Source of the DNA: Geodermatophilus africanus
GTDB lineage: Bacteria > Actinomycetota > Actinomycetes > Mycobacteriales > Geodermatophilaceae
NCBI RefSeq assembly: GCF_900107105.1
Contig: NZ_FNOT01000004.1
Location: 1-64,000 of the forward strand
Direction of reading: 5' to 3'
DNA length: 64,000 nucleotides
Below, piece by piece: positions 16,706 through 25,708 of this stretch. The notes beneath the pieces were generated by a model. The model ran no database searches and had not been told where the DNA came from. It saw nothing but the letters and a program-made list of their open reading frames with translations. The first letter of the stretch is position 1; every line of letters begins with the position of its first letter. The position numbers and the translations under genes were made by a program.

Positions 16706-17598
16706 GCGAGGAAGTCCACGAGCGTCGGCTGGATCACCTGGGCGGTGGCCTGCAACGCGGCCTTGTAGCCGACCTCGGTCTGGTTGAGCTCCATGATCGT
16801 CTTGGCCAGGTCGATGTCCTCGACGTTCACGAGCTGCGAGGCGAGCGTCAGCTGCAGGTCGGTGTTGACCTGGCCGGCTGCCTCCATCCGGGCCGAGCGG
16901 GCGCCGACGGAGGCGGTGGCCCCGAGCAGCCGGTCGAGTGCCACGTCGAGCGCCTCCAGGTCACCGGAGAGCGAGCCAGGGGCAGTCTCGACGTCGGTGG
17001 CGATCTTGCCGACGAGCGCGAAGAGGTCGAGCCCACCGGGGCTCGCCGGGCCGAACGCCTCCGGGCCGGTCACGTCGATGCGGATCCGGTCGGCGTTCGA
17101 CACGCGTCGGGTGATCCCCTCCCCCACGGGCGGCGCGCCGACGTAGGTGCCGTCGCTGGCGTACGCGCTCGAGCCCTGGGTCACGCCCCCGAAGAGGGCG
17201 CGGTCGTTGATGCTGGAGTTGGCGACACCGAGGAGACTCTCGCGCAGCGCCGCGACCTCGACCGCGATGGCCCGCTGCGCGTCGGTCGACACCGCGCCGT
17301 CGTTCAGGGCCTGGACGGTCAGCGCACGGACCCGCTGCACCTGGCCGATGGCCGTGGTGAGCGCGGTGTCGGTCGCGTCGAGCCAGCTCTGCCCGTCGGT
17401 GGTGTTCTTGGCGAACTGTTGGACGGCGCTCTGGTCCTGCCGGATCTGCAGCGCCTTGTTGGCCCCGGTGGGCGAGTCCGACGGGGCGCTGATCAGCTTC
17501 CCGGAGGTCAACTGCTGCTGCAGCTTCGCCACGGACGACAGGTTGTTGTTCAGGCCGAGGAGCGCGGTCTGGGTGACGGCCCGGTGCGTGATGCGCAT
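16702..17598 (-). CDS. flgL: Flagellar hook-filament junction protein FlgL (HAP3)
   Basis: Second junction protein between hook and filament. The 298-residue protein begins MRITHRAVTQTALLGLNNNL and has the flagellin-like N-terminal coiled coil (LTSGKLISAPSDSPTGANKAL) and C-terminal coiled coil (NVEDIDLAKTIMELNQTEVGY). It follows flgK after 4 bp and overlaps fliW, the usual order flgN-flgK-flgL-fliW-csrA. Confidence 0.95.
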   Translation of the reverse strand: MRITHRAVTQTALLGLNNNLSSVAKLQQQLTSGKLISAPSDSPTGANKALQIRQDQSAVQQFAKNTTDGQSWLDATDTALTTAIGQVQRVRALTVQALNDGAVSTDAQRAIAVEVAALRESLLGVANSSINDRALFGGVTQGSSAYASDGTYVGAPPVGEGITRRVSNADRIRIDVTGPEAFGPASPGGLDLFALVGKIATDVETAPGSLSGDLEALDVALDRLLGATASVGARSARMEAAGQVNTDLQLTLASQLVNVEDIDLAKTIMELNQTEVGYKAALQATAQVIQPTLVDFLA

Positions 17599-17602
17599 CA
17601 GG

Positions 17603-19051
17603 TCACCGCCCCACGAGGCCGGTGCGGTTGATCAGCGTGTCCAGTGCCTGGTCGATGGCGGTCACCATGCGGGCGGCCGCGCTGTAGGCGTGCTGGAAGG
17701 ACAGCATGTTGGTCATCTCCTCGTCGAGGTTGACGCCGGACACGGAATCGCGGGCGGCGTCCACCTGTGTGGAGATCACCTTCTGCACCTCGGCGTCCCG
17801 GGTGGCGACCGAGGCCTCCACGCCGAGGGCGACGACGAGCGCCCGATAGGTGGCGTCCACGCCGCCGTCCTCGAGGCTCAGGTCGAAGAAGGCATCAGCG
17901 TTGCCGCCGTCCGCCGAGGGCTGCCCGAGGACGCCGGGAGCGGTCTTCGCCGCGGCGATGAGCTCGGGCCTGGTGACGCGGACGCTGATGGTGCCGGCGT
18001 CCACCTTGGTCAGGTCGACGACGGGGTTGCCCGAGCCGTCGTCCATCAGCGGCTCGGCCGCCCCCGACGCGCCGGAGACGTCGTAGCCCTGGGCCTGGAC
18101 GGCGTTGAGCTTCCCCACCAGGTCGCGGGCCAGATCGTCGAGCGCCCGGCGGTAGTTCGGCAGGGTCGTCGACAGCACGGTCAGCTGGCCGCCGGCGGTG
18201 CCCCCCACCCCGAGCGTCGTGCCACCGGGGGCCGTGACCAGCCGGGGGTCGTTGCCGGTGCCGACCGTTCCGGGGTCGTCGACCCCGGCCACGCGCACGC
18301 CGAGGGCGGACGACCCCGCGACCAGCGTCGTGCCGCCCACGAGGACGTCGACCATGCCGTCGTCCGCGGCCACGGAGGTGGCCCCGACCGTCCCGGACAG
18401 CTGCAGGACCAGCAGGTCGCGGCGGTCGGCGAGCTCGTTGGTGGGCAGCCCCGACCGGGTGGCCTGGCGGATCTGGTTGTTGAGGTCGGCGATGGAGGAC
18501 ACCGTCGTGTTGACCTCGGCGGCGAGAGCCACGACGTTGTCGCGGGTCTGCTGCCACTGCTGGTCGAGGGTGGCGCGCGTCGTCCGCATCCCCGAGGCCA
18601 GGATGTCCAGCGACTCGAGCACCTGGCTGCGCGCGGCCGGCTCGGTGGGGTCGGTCGAGTTGGCCAGCGCGCCGAAGCTCTTCCAGACGTCGTCGAGCAT
18701 GCTGCGGATGCCGGTGTCACCCGGCTCGCGGAAGGCCGCCTCGACCTGGGCCAGCGCCTCGGTGGCGACGCTCAGCTGCGCGGTGCGCGCCGTCTCGACC
18801 TGACCGCGCCGATCCAGGAACACGTCGCGGATCCGGTCGACCTGGCTGGCGTCCACACCGTTGCCGACCGGGCTGCTCACCGAGTGGATCGCCGGGACGG
18901 CGGTGCCGCCCATGGCACGCAGTTCCACGCGCTGCCGCGAGTAGCCGTCGGTGTTGACGTTGGCGATGTTCTGGCCGGTGACGTCCAGCCCGCGCTGCGA
19001 GGCCCATAGCGCCGTCCGGGCCGTGTTCAGCCCGCCGAAGGTCGAACTCAC
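17603..19051 (-). CDS. flgK: Flagellar hook-associated protein FlgK (HAP1)
   Basis: Junction protein next to the hook. The 482-residue protein carries the rod/hook/HAP N-terminal motif (TARTALWASQRGLDVTGQNIANVNTDGYSRQRV, read in parts) and the C-terminal motif with NLDEEMTNMLSFQHAYSAAARM. The GTG start overlaps the flgN stop by 4 bp, so chaperone and substrate are translationally coupled. Confidence 0.95.
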   Translation of the reverse strand: MSSTFGGLNTARTALWASQRGLDVTGQNIANVNTDGYSRQRVELRAMGGTAVPAIHSVSSPVGNGVDASQVDRIRDVFLDRRGQVETARTAQLSVATEALAQVEAAFREPGDTGIRSMLDDVWKSFGALANSTDPTEPAARSQVLESLDILASGMRTTRATLDQQWQQTRDNVVALAAEVNTTVSSIADLNNQIRQATRSGLPTNELADRRDLLVLQLSGTVGATSVAADDGMVDVLVGGTTLVAGSSALGVRVAGVDDPGTVGTGNDPRLVTAPGGTTLGVGGTAGGQLTVLSTTLPNYRRALDDLARDLVGKLNAVQAQGYDVSGASGAAEPLMDDGSGNPVVDLTKVDAGTISVRVTRPELIAAAKTAPGVLGQPSADGGNADAFFDLSLEDGGVDATYRALVVALGVEASVATRDAEVQKVISTQVDAARDSVSGVNLDEEMTNMLSFQHAYSAAARMVTAIDQALDTLINRTGLVGR

Positions 19052-19533
19052 AGGGCACCGTCCAGCGTGACCGCGCGGTAGGCACTCTGGTCGCTGCGGC
19101 CGGTGGACCCGTAGGTGCCGGCCGACGGGGCCTTCACCGACAGCAGCGCGTCGCCGATGGCGGACAGGCCGCCCTCGATCAGCTCACGGTTGGCGTCGGA
19201 CAGCCCGCGCAGTTCCGTCACGAGCACCAACAGCGTCTCGTGGTGCTTGGCGTACAGGTCGTTCCACGGGGCCGGCGCGGCCTCGGCCAGCTTGCGCAGC
19301 GAGGGGTTCACCCCCACGCCGAGCCGCTCGGCGAGCACCTCGGTGGCCGCCGCCCGCTCGACCTCGAGGGTGCGCAGCTGGTCGAGCACGACCTCGATCT
19401 CGTGCGCGATCCGCGACAGCCAGCGGGTCTTGCCCGTGACGATCAGGTACTGCTTCTCCTCCGCCTTGAACAGCAGCAGGTCCAGCAGCTCCTGCTCGCG
19501 CCACAGCAACGTCGACAGGTGCTGGTAGTCCAC
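19048..19533 (-). CDS. flgN: FlgN-type flagellar export chaperone
   Basis: FlgN keeps FlgK and FlgL unfolded for export. The 161-residue, strongly helical protein has a leucine-rich N-terminus (LSTLLWREQELLDLLLFKAEE) and a central WLSRIAHEIEVVLDQLR stretch typical of the family. It is the first gene of the leftward unit. The GTG start is preceded by a G-rich ribosome site. A FliA-type promoter lies about 60 bp upstream. Confidence 0.88.
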   Translation of the reverse strand: MDYQHLSTLLWREQELLDLLLFKAEEKQYLIVTGKTRWLSRIAHEIEVVLDQLRTLEVERAAATEVLAERLGVGVNPSLRKLAEAAPAPWNDLYAKHHETLLVLVTELRGLSDANRELIEGGLSAIGDALLSVKAPSAGTYGSTGRSDQSAYRAVTLDGAL

Positions 19534-19591
19534 GCCCCCACCGTCCTCCCGTACTCCCCAGGGGCAGGTGCCCGCCGGGTTCTCCCCAGCA

Positions 19592-19618
19592 GCTTCGGCA
19601 TCCCCCGGGGGGCCTTGA
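19592..19618 (-). promoter_or_regulatory. FliA-type promoter of flgN-flgK-flgL-fliW
   Basis: The minus strand reads TCAA-N15-GCCGAAGC. Its -35 lies back-to-back with that of the fliA promoter. The two -35 regions form an inverted repeat, CTTGAG/CTCAAG, 8 bases apart. Confidence 0.7.
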
Positions 19619-19628
19619 GCCGAGGTGC

Positions 19629-19656
19629 TCAAGTCCGGACGGGTCCGTGCCGAGAA
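19629..19656 (+). promoter_or_regulatory. FliA-type promoter of fliA (possible autoregulation)
   Basis: The sequence is TCAA-N16-GCCGAGAA, 41 bases before the chosen fliA start. The 14-base -10 region TGCCGAGAAGGGGG is repeated exactly at 19681-19694, where it serves as the ribosome site. Confidence 0.65.
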
Positions 19657-19696
19657 GGGGGTGCCGTCCGGGCCCGAGGCTGCCGAGAAGGGGGAC

Positions 19697-20683
19697 GTGA
19701 GCCCATCGCGTGCCCAGGCGACCCTGCGGTCCCGTGCCTCTGTCTCGCGACACCCCGTCGCCCCGGCTGCCGGCGTCCCCGCCCGGCCGGCCGCGACGAC
19801 GCACGTCCCCGCGCGGGACGTCGACGCCCTGGTGACCGAGCACCTGCCGCTGGCCGCCTTCGCGGTCAACGCGGTCGCATCGCGCATCTCGCTGCCCTCG
19901 CACGTCAGCCGCGAGGACCTGCTGTCCTGCGCCCGCGTGGCGCTGGTCGAGGTGGCCCGGCGGTTCGACCCGTCCGCGGGCGCCTCGTTCGCCACCTACG
20001 CCCTGGCCCGGCTGCAGGGCGCCGTCCTCGACGAGCTGCGCTCCGGCGACTGGGCCAGCCGCTCGGTGCGGGCCGCCGCCCGGCGCACCGACGCCGCGGC
20101 CGACGCGCTGGCGATCCAGCTGGGCCGCCCGCCGACGCGGGAGGAGCTCGCCGCGAGCCTCGGCATGGCGACCAGCGACCTCGACTCGCTGCAGGTGGAC
20201 GTCCACCGGGCGGTTATGGTGAGCATCGACGCCGAGACCGGCCCGGACGGCGCCTCGCTGGACCTGCCCGACACGGGCGAGTCGCCGGAGCGGGCGCTGA
20301 TGCGCAGCGAGCGGTCCCGGTACCTGCACGAGGCGATCCGCCAGCTGCCCGACCGGCTCGACGAGGTCGTCGAGCGCAACTTCTTCGGCGGCGAGTCGCT
20401 GACCGACATCGCCGTCGACCTCGGCGTCACCCTCTCCCGCGTCTCGCAGATGCGCGCTCGCGCGCTGACCCTGCTGCACGCGGCGATGAGCGAGGTCTGG
20501 GAGGGTCGCACCGTGCCGGCCGACGGCGGGGTGCGCGCGCGCAACCAGCAGCGGTCCTACGTCGACCGGGTCGCCGGCCGCAACGCCCCGCCGGCCGCGG
20601 CGCCCCCGCTGTCCTCCCCGCGTCCCGGCGTGGTCCCGCCGCGCCGCAACCCGTGGCTGACGGCGACCGGCCGGAGCGCCTGA
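19697..20683 (+). CDS. fliA: Flagellar sigma factor (FliA/WhiG/SigD class)
   Basis: Directs RNA polymerase to late flagellar promoters. The 328-residue protein has sigma region 2 (EHLPLAAFAVNAVASRISL; SREDLLSCARVALVEVARRF; ASFATYALARLQGAVLDELR), region 3 (GRPPTREELAASLGM) and region 4 (QLPDRLDEVVERNFFGGES; LTDIAVDLGVTLSRVSQMRARAL). An extra C-terminal tail of about 60 residues is Pro/Arg-rich. The GTG at 19697 is chosen because of a strong AAGGGGG site directly upstream. The earlier in-frame GTG at 19625 would lie before the likely promoter -10. No anti-sigma FlgM is visible in the window. Confidence 0.92.
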   Translation: MSPSRAQATLRSRASVSRHPVAPAAGVPARPAATTHVPARDVDALVTEHLPLAAFAVNAVASRISLPSHVSREDLLSCARVALVEVARRFDPSAGASFATYALARLQGAVLDELRSGDWASRSVRAAARRTDAAADALAIQLGRPPTREELAASLGMATSDLDSLQVDVHRAVMVSIDAETGPDGASLDLPDTGESPERALMRSERSRYLHEAIRQLPDRLDEVVERNFFGGESLTDIAVDLGVTLSRVSQMRARALTLLHAAMSEVWEGRTVPADGGVRARNQQRSYVDRVAGRNAPPAAAPPLSSPRPGVVPPRRNPWLTATGRSA

Positions 20684-20722
20684 GCCCGGCCCGACCACCC
20701 GCCGAAGGGGACCACAGCAGAC

Positions 20723-21502
20723 GTGAAGTACTTCAACCTCACCCACCGGCCCGTCGACTGGACGGTGCCCGCGATCATGGAGCGGGTCTCCACGGTGCCC
20801 GTCGGCGAGGGCGTGACGGACCTCAGCGAGCGGTACCCCCACCTCCGCGGCCGAGGCCCAGAGCTCAGTGAGTACGCCACGCTCTTCGCGATCCGCCGCC
20901 TGCTGCAGGAGTCCTGGCCGGACGGCACCCCGCCGGAGGACGAGACCATGGTGGGCATCTCCCACTACCGCCGGTACGCGGTCACCGAGCCCGTGGGGAA
21001 GCCCTCGTTCGTCTACGGCCTGGTGACCCCCCAGGAGTTCGAGCGACTCCCCGACCGGCTCTTCGTCCCCCCGCCGAGGACGATCCTGATGCCGGCCCCG
21101 TTCGACCTCGGCATGCCGGTCGTCAGCCAGTACGGAGTCGCACACGTGACCCGCGACCTGCTGCACTTCATGGGCATCGCCGTCGACCTCGGGGTCGTCG
21201 ACGATCGGAGCGTCGCCCACTTCCTGGGCCAGAACGTCATGATCGCCGCACCCACCACCGGGGTGTTCCCGGCGGAGTGGCTCGTGCTGGTGCTGGAGGC
21301 TCTGGAGAGCGTGGTGGACGCGTTCGAGGCGACGGTCGCCGTGCCGCACGAGGGCTACCAGCGACGCGCCCTCGGCTTCTGCTGCGAGCGCCTGCACTCC
21401 CTGCTGACCGCTTCGCTGGTCGCCCGCTGGTCGGAGGACTCGCTCATCGCCACCCGCCCCGTCGTCGTGAGCGACGAGGACACCTACACCGACGGCGGCT
21501 GA
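20723..21502 (+). CDS. DUF4422-like glycosyltransferase-type protein
   Basis: This 259-residue protein has the DUF4422-like pattern: an N-terminal MKYFNLTHRP, the central GISHYRRYAV and a C-terminal EGYQRRALGFCCERLHSLL. DUF4422 proteins occur in capsule and glycan clusters and are thought to be glycosyltransferases, but the donor and acceptor are unknown. It follows fliA by 39 bp on the same strand, so it may be co-expressed with the motility sigma factor. The sugar-nucleotide genes are next to it on the opposite strand. Confidence 0.7.
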   Translation: MKYFNLTHRPVDWTVPAIMERVSTVPVGEGVTDLSERYPHLRGRGPELSEYATLFAIRRLLQESWPDGTPPEDETMVGISHYRRYAVTEPVGKPSFVYGLVTPQEFERLPDRLFVPPPRTILMPAPFDLGMPVVSQYGVAHVTRDLLHFMGIAVDLGVVDDRSVAHFLGQNVMIAAPTTGVFPAEWLVLVLEALESVVDAFEATVAVPHEGYQRRALGFCCERLHSLLTASLVARWSEDSLIATRPVVVSDEDTYTDGG

Positions 21503-21518
21503 CCGGCCGGCGGAGCGG

Positions 21519-22397
21519 TCAGGCCATCTCCGCGAGGACGGCGGCCAGTCCCTCGCGGAGGTCCACCGCAGGCCGCCAGTCCGGCAGCGGCGGCGAGTAC
21601 CGCCACGGCGCCATCATCTCCCGCGGCCGGTAGGGACGGGCGCCCCACTGCACCGGCACCGCGGCGCCCAGCAGGTCGCCGACCAGCGCCACGAGGTCCC
21701 GCAACGGCAGGACCGTCCCGCTGACGGCGTACGCCGGAGCGTCCGGGCCCGCCAGCTCACGAGCCCGGAGCAGCGCGGCCACCACGTCCGCGACGTGGGT
21801 GAGGTCGATCCACTGCTCCCCGGGCGAGAGGGACAGCGGCTCACCGGTCCGGTGCGCCCGCACCAGCAGCTGCAGGAGCTTGGTCCGCCGGTCGTCGGGG
21901 CCGTAGGTGTCCGACAGCTCCAGGGTGACCACCCGCAGGGGCGTGCACTCGGCATAGAACTGCAGCACGTCCGCGAACGCCTGTTTGGTGGCCGCGTACA
22001 AGGAGGTCGGACCGTAGCGCCGGCTCTCGTGGTGCTGCCAGGCGGTGCCGACGTTGACGAACGCCGCCCCGCCCTGGGCCGACACTGCCTCGGCCAGCCG
22101 CGTGCCCAGCGTGAGGTTGGCAGCGATCAGCGGGTCGACGTCGGCGGGGCCGTGCACGCCGACGAAGTGGGTCGCGAGGTGGAAGCAGGTGCCAGGGGCG
22201 AACGCCTGGACGGCGTCGCTGAACGCCCCGGCCTCGACGTCCGCTCGGAGGAGCGCCGTCCGGGGCAGGAGGTCCTCGGGCACCCGGGACGTCGACCGCG
22301 CGACGAGGGCGACCTCCCACCCGTCGGCGAGCAGCCGACGGACGAGGTGCGGGGCGATGAACCCGCTCGCCCCGGTGACCAGTGCGCGCCGGCTCAT
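21519..22397 (-). CDS. NAD-dependent epimerase/dehydratase (SDR), probable CDP-sugar 4-reductase
   Basis: A 292-residue extended SDR protein with an N-terminal Rossmann motif (ALVTGASGFIAPHLV), a catalytic YAATK-type motif (TSLYAATKQAFADVLQFY) and a substrate region LELSDTYGPDD. It is the last gene of the leftward sugar unit, coupled by ATGA overlap to the 3,5-epimerase-like gene. By analogy with ascarylose-type pathways it could reduce C4 of a CDP-4-keto-3,6-dideoxyhexose. That assignment is from context. Confidence 0.7.
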   Translation of the reverse strand: MSRRALVTGASGFIAPHLVRRLLADGWEVALVARSTSRVPEDLLPRTALLRADVEAGAFSDAVQAFAPGTCFHLATHFVGVHGPADVDPLIAANLTLGTRLAEAVSAQGGAAFVNVGTAWQHHESRRYGPTSLYAATKQAFADVLQFYAECTPLRVVTLELSDTYGPDDRRTKLLQLLVRAHRTGEPLSLSPGEQWIDLTHVADVVAALLRARELAGPDAPAYAVSGTVLPLRDLVALVGDLLGAAVPVQWGARPYRPREMMAPWRYSPPLPDWRPAVDLREGLAAVLAEMA

Positions 22398-22936
22398 GCA
22401 GTGAACGGCGTGCGATACTCGGCGAGTGGGGGGAGCCCCGCGTCGCGGGCGGAGACGAGGGGGGCCTCGACCGGCCAGTCGACGCCGGCCGAGTCCCACC
22501 GGATCCCGCCGTCCGTGCCCGGCGCGTACTCCGCAGTGGCGAGGTAGCCCATGGTCGCCTGCTCGGAGACCGCGGCGAAGCCGTGGGCCAGGCCGACCGG
22601 GATGTAGACCAGCTGCCAGTTCTCGGCGGTCAACGAGAAGGAGGCGTGTCGCCCGTACGTGGGTGAGCCCGCCCGCAGGTCGACGACGACGTCGAAGACC
22701 TCGCCGGCGATGCAGCAGACGAGCTTGTCCTGGGCGGCCGGCGGCAGCTGGACGTGCAGGCCGCGCACCACGCCCTGACGCGAGCGGCTGTAGAACTGCT
22801 CCGGGAAGTGCGTCGGCAATCCCCGGTCCGCGAACGCCGACTCCAGGTAGGTCTTGACCAGGACTCCCCGGTCGTCGGCGTGCACGGTGGGCACGACGAG
22901 GTGGCACCCGGCGATCCCGGTCTCTCGGAACTCCAC
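22394..22936 (-). CDS. RmlC-like nucleotide-sugar epimerase
   Basis: A 180-residue cupin of the dTDP-4-dehydrorhamnose 3,5-epimerase family. It has the family blocks FPEQFYSRSRQGVVRGLHVQ, catalytic-site DVVVDLRAGSPTYGRH and YIPVGLAHGFAAVSE. With no dTDP genes nearby and rfbFGH-type genes upstream, its substrate is more likely a CDP-4-keto-3,6-dideoxyhexose, as for AscE. The GTG start is 2 bp after the rfbG stop, and the gene overlaps the SDR gene downstream. Confidence 0.8.
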   Translation of the reverse strand: MEFRETGIAGCHLVVPTVHADDRGVLVKTYLESAFADRGLPTHFPEQFYSRSRQGVVRGLHVQLPPAAQDKLVCCIAGEVFDVVVDLRAGSPTYGRHASFSLTAENWQLVYIPVGLAHGFAAVSEQATMGYLATAEYAPGTDGGIRWDSAGVDWPVEAPLVSARDAGLPPLAEYRTPFTA

Positions 22937-22938
22937 GG

Positions 22939-23985
22939 TCAGGCGGCCTCGGCCACGCGGGTGGTCCGCTCGGCGAAGGCCAGCACCTGCTCGAGCGACA
23001 CGTCCCGGACGGGCTCGCCGGCGGCCGTGCGCCGAGCCCAGTCGACGGTCCAGGCCAACGTCTCGTCGAGGTCCAGCAGGTTCCGCCAGCCGAGGTCCTG
23101 CTCCGCCTTGCCGGCGTCCAGCGTCAAGGTCGCCGTCTCGACGGGGTGGTCGGTGTGCGCATCCTGCTGCCAGGGAGCGCTGCCCTGCCACAGCGCCGCG
23201 ACCTTGGACGCGACGGTGCCGACGGGCACGGCACTGGACGGCGGCGGGCCGAAGTTGAACGCCTCGCCGGAGGCTCGGCCGTCCAGCAGGGCGTCGACCA
23301 GCACGAGGTAGCCGTGCAGGCAGTCGAGGACGTGCTGCCACGGGCGGATCGCCCCGGGGTTGCGCAGCTGCGGCCGGACCCCGGCGGAGAAACCGGCGAC
23401 GAGGTCGACTAGGAGCCGGTCGGCACACACGTCACCGCCGCCGACGACGTTGCCGGCCCGCGCGATGGCGGTGGGGACCGCGCCGGGTGTACTGGCCATC
23501 CAGGACTGGGTGACGATGTCGGCGGCGGCCTTCGACGCCGAGTAGGGGTCCCGGCCGCCGAGCGGGTCGTCCTCGCGGTAGCCCCTCGGCTGGGCGACGT
23601 CCCGGTAGACCTTGTCGGTCGTCACCACGACCTGCGCCCGGACGCTGCCGGTGGCCTGGGCCGCCTCGAGGACGTTGTACGTGCCCAACACGTTGGTCTC
23701 GATGGTGGAGCGGGGCTCCCGGTAGGACTCGCGGACCAGCGGCTGTGCGGCGAGGTGCAGGACCACGTCCGGCGCGGCGCCGGCGACGGCCTGCCGGACC
23801 GCTGCCGCGTCGCGGACGTCGGCGCGCACGTCGCGGGCCACGAGCTCGGCGACCCGCGCCCGCTCGTAGAGCGATCCGGGCGCCGGGTCCAGTGCCAGAC
23901 CGTGCACCTCGTGCCCCTGGGCCACGAGTCCGAGGGCCAGCCAGGCCCCCTTGAACCCGGTGTGTCCGGTGACGAGGAAGCGCAC
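22939..23985 (-). CDS. rfbG: CDP-glucose 4,6-dehydratase
   Basis: Converts CDP-D-glucose to CDP-4-keto-6-deoxy-D-glucose. This 348-residue SDR enzyme has an N-terminal VTGHTGFKGAWLALGLVAQGH, the family-specific TTDKVYRDVAQPRGYREDDPL, DPYSASKAAADIV at the catalytic YxxxK, and IRPWQHVLDCLHGYL. The TDKVY and RPWQHVL blocks separate it from dTDP-glucose dehydratases. It follows rfbH with one base between. Confidence 0.92.
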   Translation of the reverse strand: MRFLVTGHTGFKGAWLALGLVAQGHEVHGLALDPAPGSLYERARVAELVARDVRADVRDAAAVRQAVAGAAPDVVLHLAAQPLVRESYREPRSTIETNVLGTYNVLEAAQATGSVRAQVVVTTDKVYRDVAQPRGYREDDPLGGRDPYSASKAAADIVTQSWMASTPGAVPTAIARAGNVVGGGDVCADRLLVDLVAGFSAGVRPQLRNPGAIRPWQHVLDCLHGYLVLVDALLDGRASGEAFNFGPPPSSAVPVGTVASKVAALWQGSAPWQQDAHTDHPVETATLTLDAGKAEQDLGWRNLLDLDETLAWTVDWARRTAAGEPVRDVSLEQVLAFAERTTRVAEAA

Positions 23986-23986
23986 G

Positions 23987-25312
23987 TCAGGCCTTCCCGG
24001 CGCGGTCGCGCAGGTATCCGGTGAGGACCTCGGCGACGTACTCGAGCATCGGCTCGGTGAGCCCGGGGTACACGCCGAGCCAGAACGAGCGGGTCATCAC
24101 GACGTCGGAAGCGCGGAGGTCACCCACCACGCGTGCGTCGATCCCCCGGTAGGCCGGCTGCCGCAGCAGGTTGCCGGCGAAGACCAACCGAGTGCCGATC
24201 TTCTTCGCGTCCAGGTACCGCAGCAGGTCCTCGCGGTCCACCGGGTAGCCGGGCTCCAGGGTGATCGGGAAGCCGAACCACGAGGGCTGTGAGTACTCCG
24301 TGGCCCGCGGCAGGACCAGACCCTCCACTCCGTCGAGGAGCTTGTGCAGCAGCTCGAAGTTCTGGTGGCGCCGTTCGACGAACGTGTCGATCTTGCGCAG
24401 CTGGCTCATCCCGAGGGCGGCCTGCATGTCGGTGGCCTTGAGGTTGTAGCCGATGTGGCTGTACGTGTACTTGTGGTCGTACCCCTCCGGCAGGTCCCCG
24501 AGTTGCCACTGGAAGCGCTTGCCGCAGGTGTCGTCCTTGCCGGTCTCGCAGTAGCAGTCCCGGCCCCAGTCCCGGAAGGACTCCACCTGTCGCCGGATCA
24601 GGGGCGACTTGGTGAAGACCGCACCGCCCTCCCCCGTCGTGATGTGGTGGGCGGGGTAGAACGACACCGTCGCGGTGTCCCCGAAGCTGCCCGTCCGCTG
24701 GCCTCGGTAGGTCGAGCCCAGGGCGTCGCAGCTGTCCTCCACCAGCCACAGGTCGTGCTCGCGGCAGAGCTCCGTGACGGTGTCGAGGTCGAACGGGTTG
24801 CCCAGCGTGTGCGCCATCATGATCGCCCGGGTGCGGGGACCGACGGCCTCGCGCAGTTGCTCGGCGACGGCGTCGTAGGTGCCGATCTCGACGTCGACGA
24901 AGACCGGCTTCAGCCCGTTCTGCAGGATCGGGTTGACGGTCGTGGGGAACCCCGCGGCCACCGTGAGCACCTCGTCCCCAGGACGCAGCCGCCGTGGCCC
25001 GATCTTGGGGCTGGTGAGCGCCGACAGGGCCGCCAGGTTGGCCGAGGAGCCGCTGTTGACGAACGTCGCCGACCGGGCTCCGACGTACTGCGCGAGGGCC
25101 CGCTGGAACTCCGCGGTGAACCGGCCCGAGGTCAACCACCCGTCCAGGGACGAGTCGACCAGGGAGGCGATGTCCTCGGCGTCGAGTACCTTGCCCGACA
25201 CGGGGACGGGGGTCTCGCCCGGCACGAACGGCGCCGGGACGAGGGACCCCTGCGCGTAGCCGCGCACCGCGGCCAGGATGTCGTCTCTGCTCGCGGGTGC
25301 GTCGACGCTCAA
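23987..25312 (-). CDS. rfbH: CDP-4-keto-6-deoxyglucose 3-dehydrase (E1)
   Basis: An iron-sulfur, PMP-dependent enzyme that removes the C3 hydroxyl to make CDP-3,6-dideoxy sugars. In this 441-residue protein the usual PLP lysine is replaced by histidine ([14 protein letters not shown]222-H223), the hallmark of the family. The four cysteines C195, C253, C255 and C263 match the E1 spacing C-X57-C-X1-C-X7-C exactly. A TTG start at 25312 is chosen, because GAGGAG lies just upstream and the sequence reads [11 protein letters not shown]. The matching E3 reductase is not in the window. Confidence 0.93.
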   Translation of the reverse strand: MSVDAPASRDDILAAVRGYAQGSLVPAPFVPGETPVPVSGKVLDAEDIASLVDSSLDGWLTSGRFTAEFQRALAQYVGARSATFVNSGSSANLAALSALTSPKIGPRRLRPGDEVLTVAAGFPTTVNPILQNGLKPVFVDVEIGTYDAVAEQLREAVGPRTRAIMMAHTLGNPFDLDTVTELCREHDLWLVEDSCDALGSTYRGQRTGSFGDTATVSFYPAHHITTGEGGAVFTKSPLIRRQVESFRDWGRDCYCETGKDDTCGKRFQWQLGDLPEGYDHKYTYSHIGYNLKATDMQAALGMSQLRKIDTFVERRHQNFELLHKLLDGVEGLVLPRATEYSQPSWFGFPITLEPGYPVDREDLLRYLDAKKIGTRLVFAGNLLRQPAYRGIDARVVGDLRASDVVMTRSFWLGVYPGLTEPMLEYVAEVLTGYLRDRAGKA

Positions 25313-25708
25313 CGTTCTCCTCGGGTTCGGGGCGGCCGCCGGCACGGCGGCCGGCGGCCGCGGTGCAGGCGGGTCCTGCCGCTGTGGGCGATGGGACTCG
25401 ACCCCGAGCGCGGCTCGGACGGGCGGATTGGTACCGCAGCGTGATGCTCTGCCCACTCACGATAACGGGAGTTTCTGCCGGACCCGCGACCCGCGGGAGC
25501 CCAGGGACTGCCGTGACCAGCGGGACGCAGACAGCGGCACGAGGCGCCGACGCGGTGGGACATGCGGCCGGGAGCCAGGGGTCCCGCCGTCGCGTCGGTA
25601 CGTTGCGTGGCAAGGGCTCACCAGTCCGTCACGGGTCCGCCGCGGTCGGCAGACGACCCGGCTCCCCGCTCTCCGTCGCCACACCCCTCGGGAAGAGGTG
25701 TCCACACC
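25313..25708. other. 396-bp divergent intergenic region between rfbH and rfbF
   Basis: This region holds the promoters of both sugar units. It is locally less GC-rich around 25430-25480 (ATTGGTACC; CACGATAACGGGAG), which is the best place for promoters. No FliA-type element, long inverted repeat or coding frame with support was found. Confidence 0.5.

Noticed and set aside
20680-20708. TGAG-N16-GCCGAAGG before the DUF4422-like gene
   Set aside because: Two mismatches in a four-base -35 make it too weak. Transcription from the fliA promoter is simpler.
22394-22936. dTDP-rhamnose pathway
   Set aside because: Only the RmlC-like epimerase would fit. RmlA, RmlB and RmlD are missing, and the neighbours are CDP-sugar enzymes.
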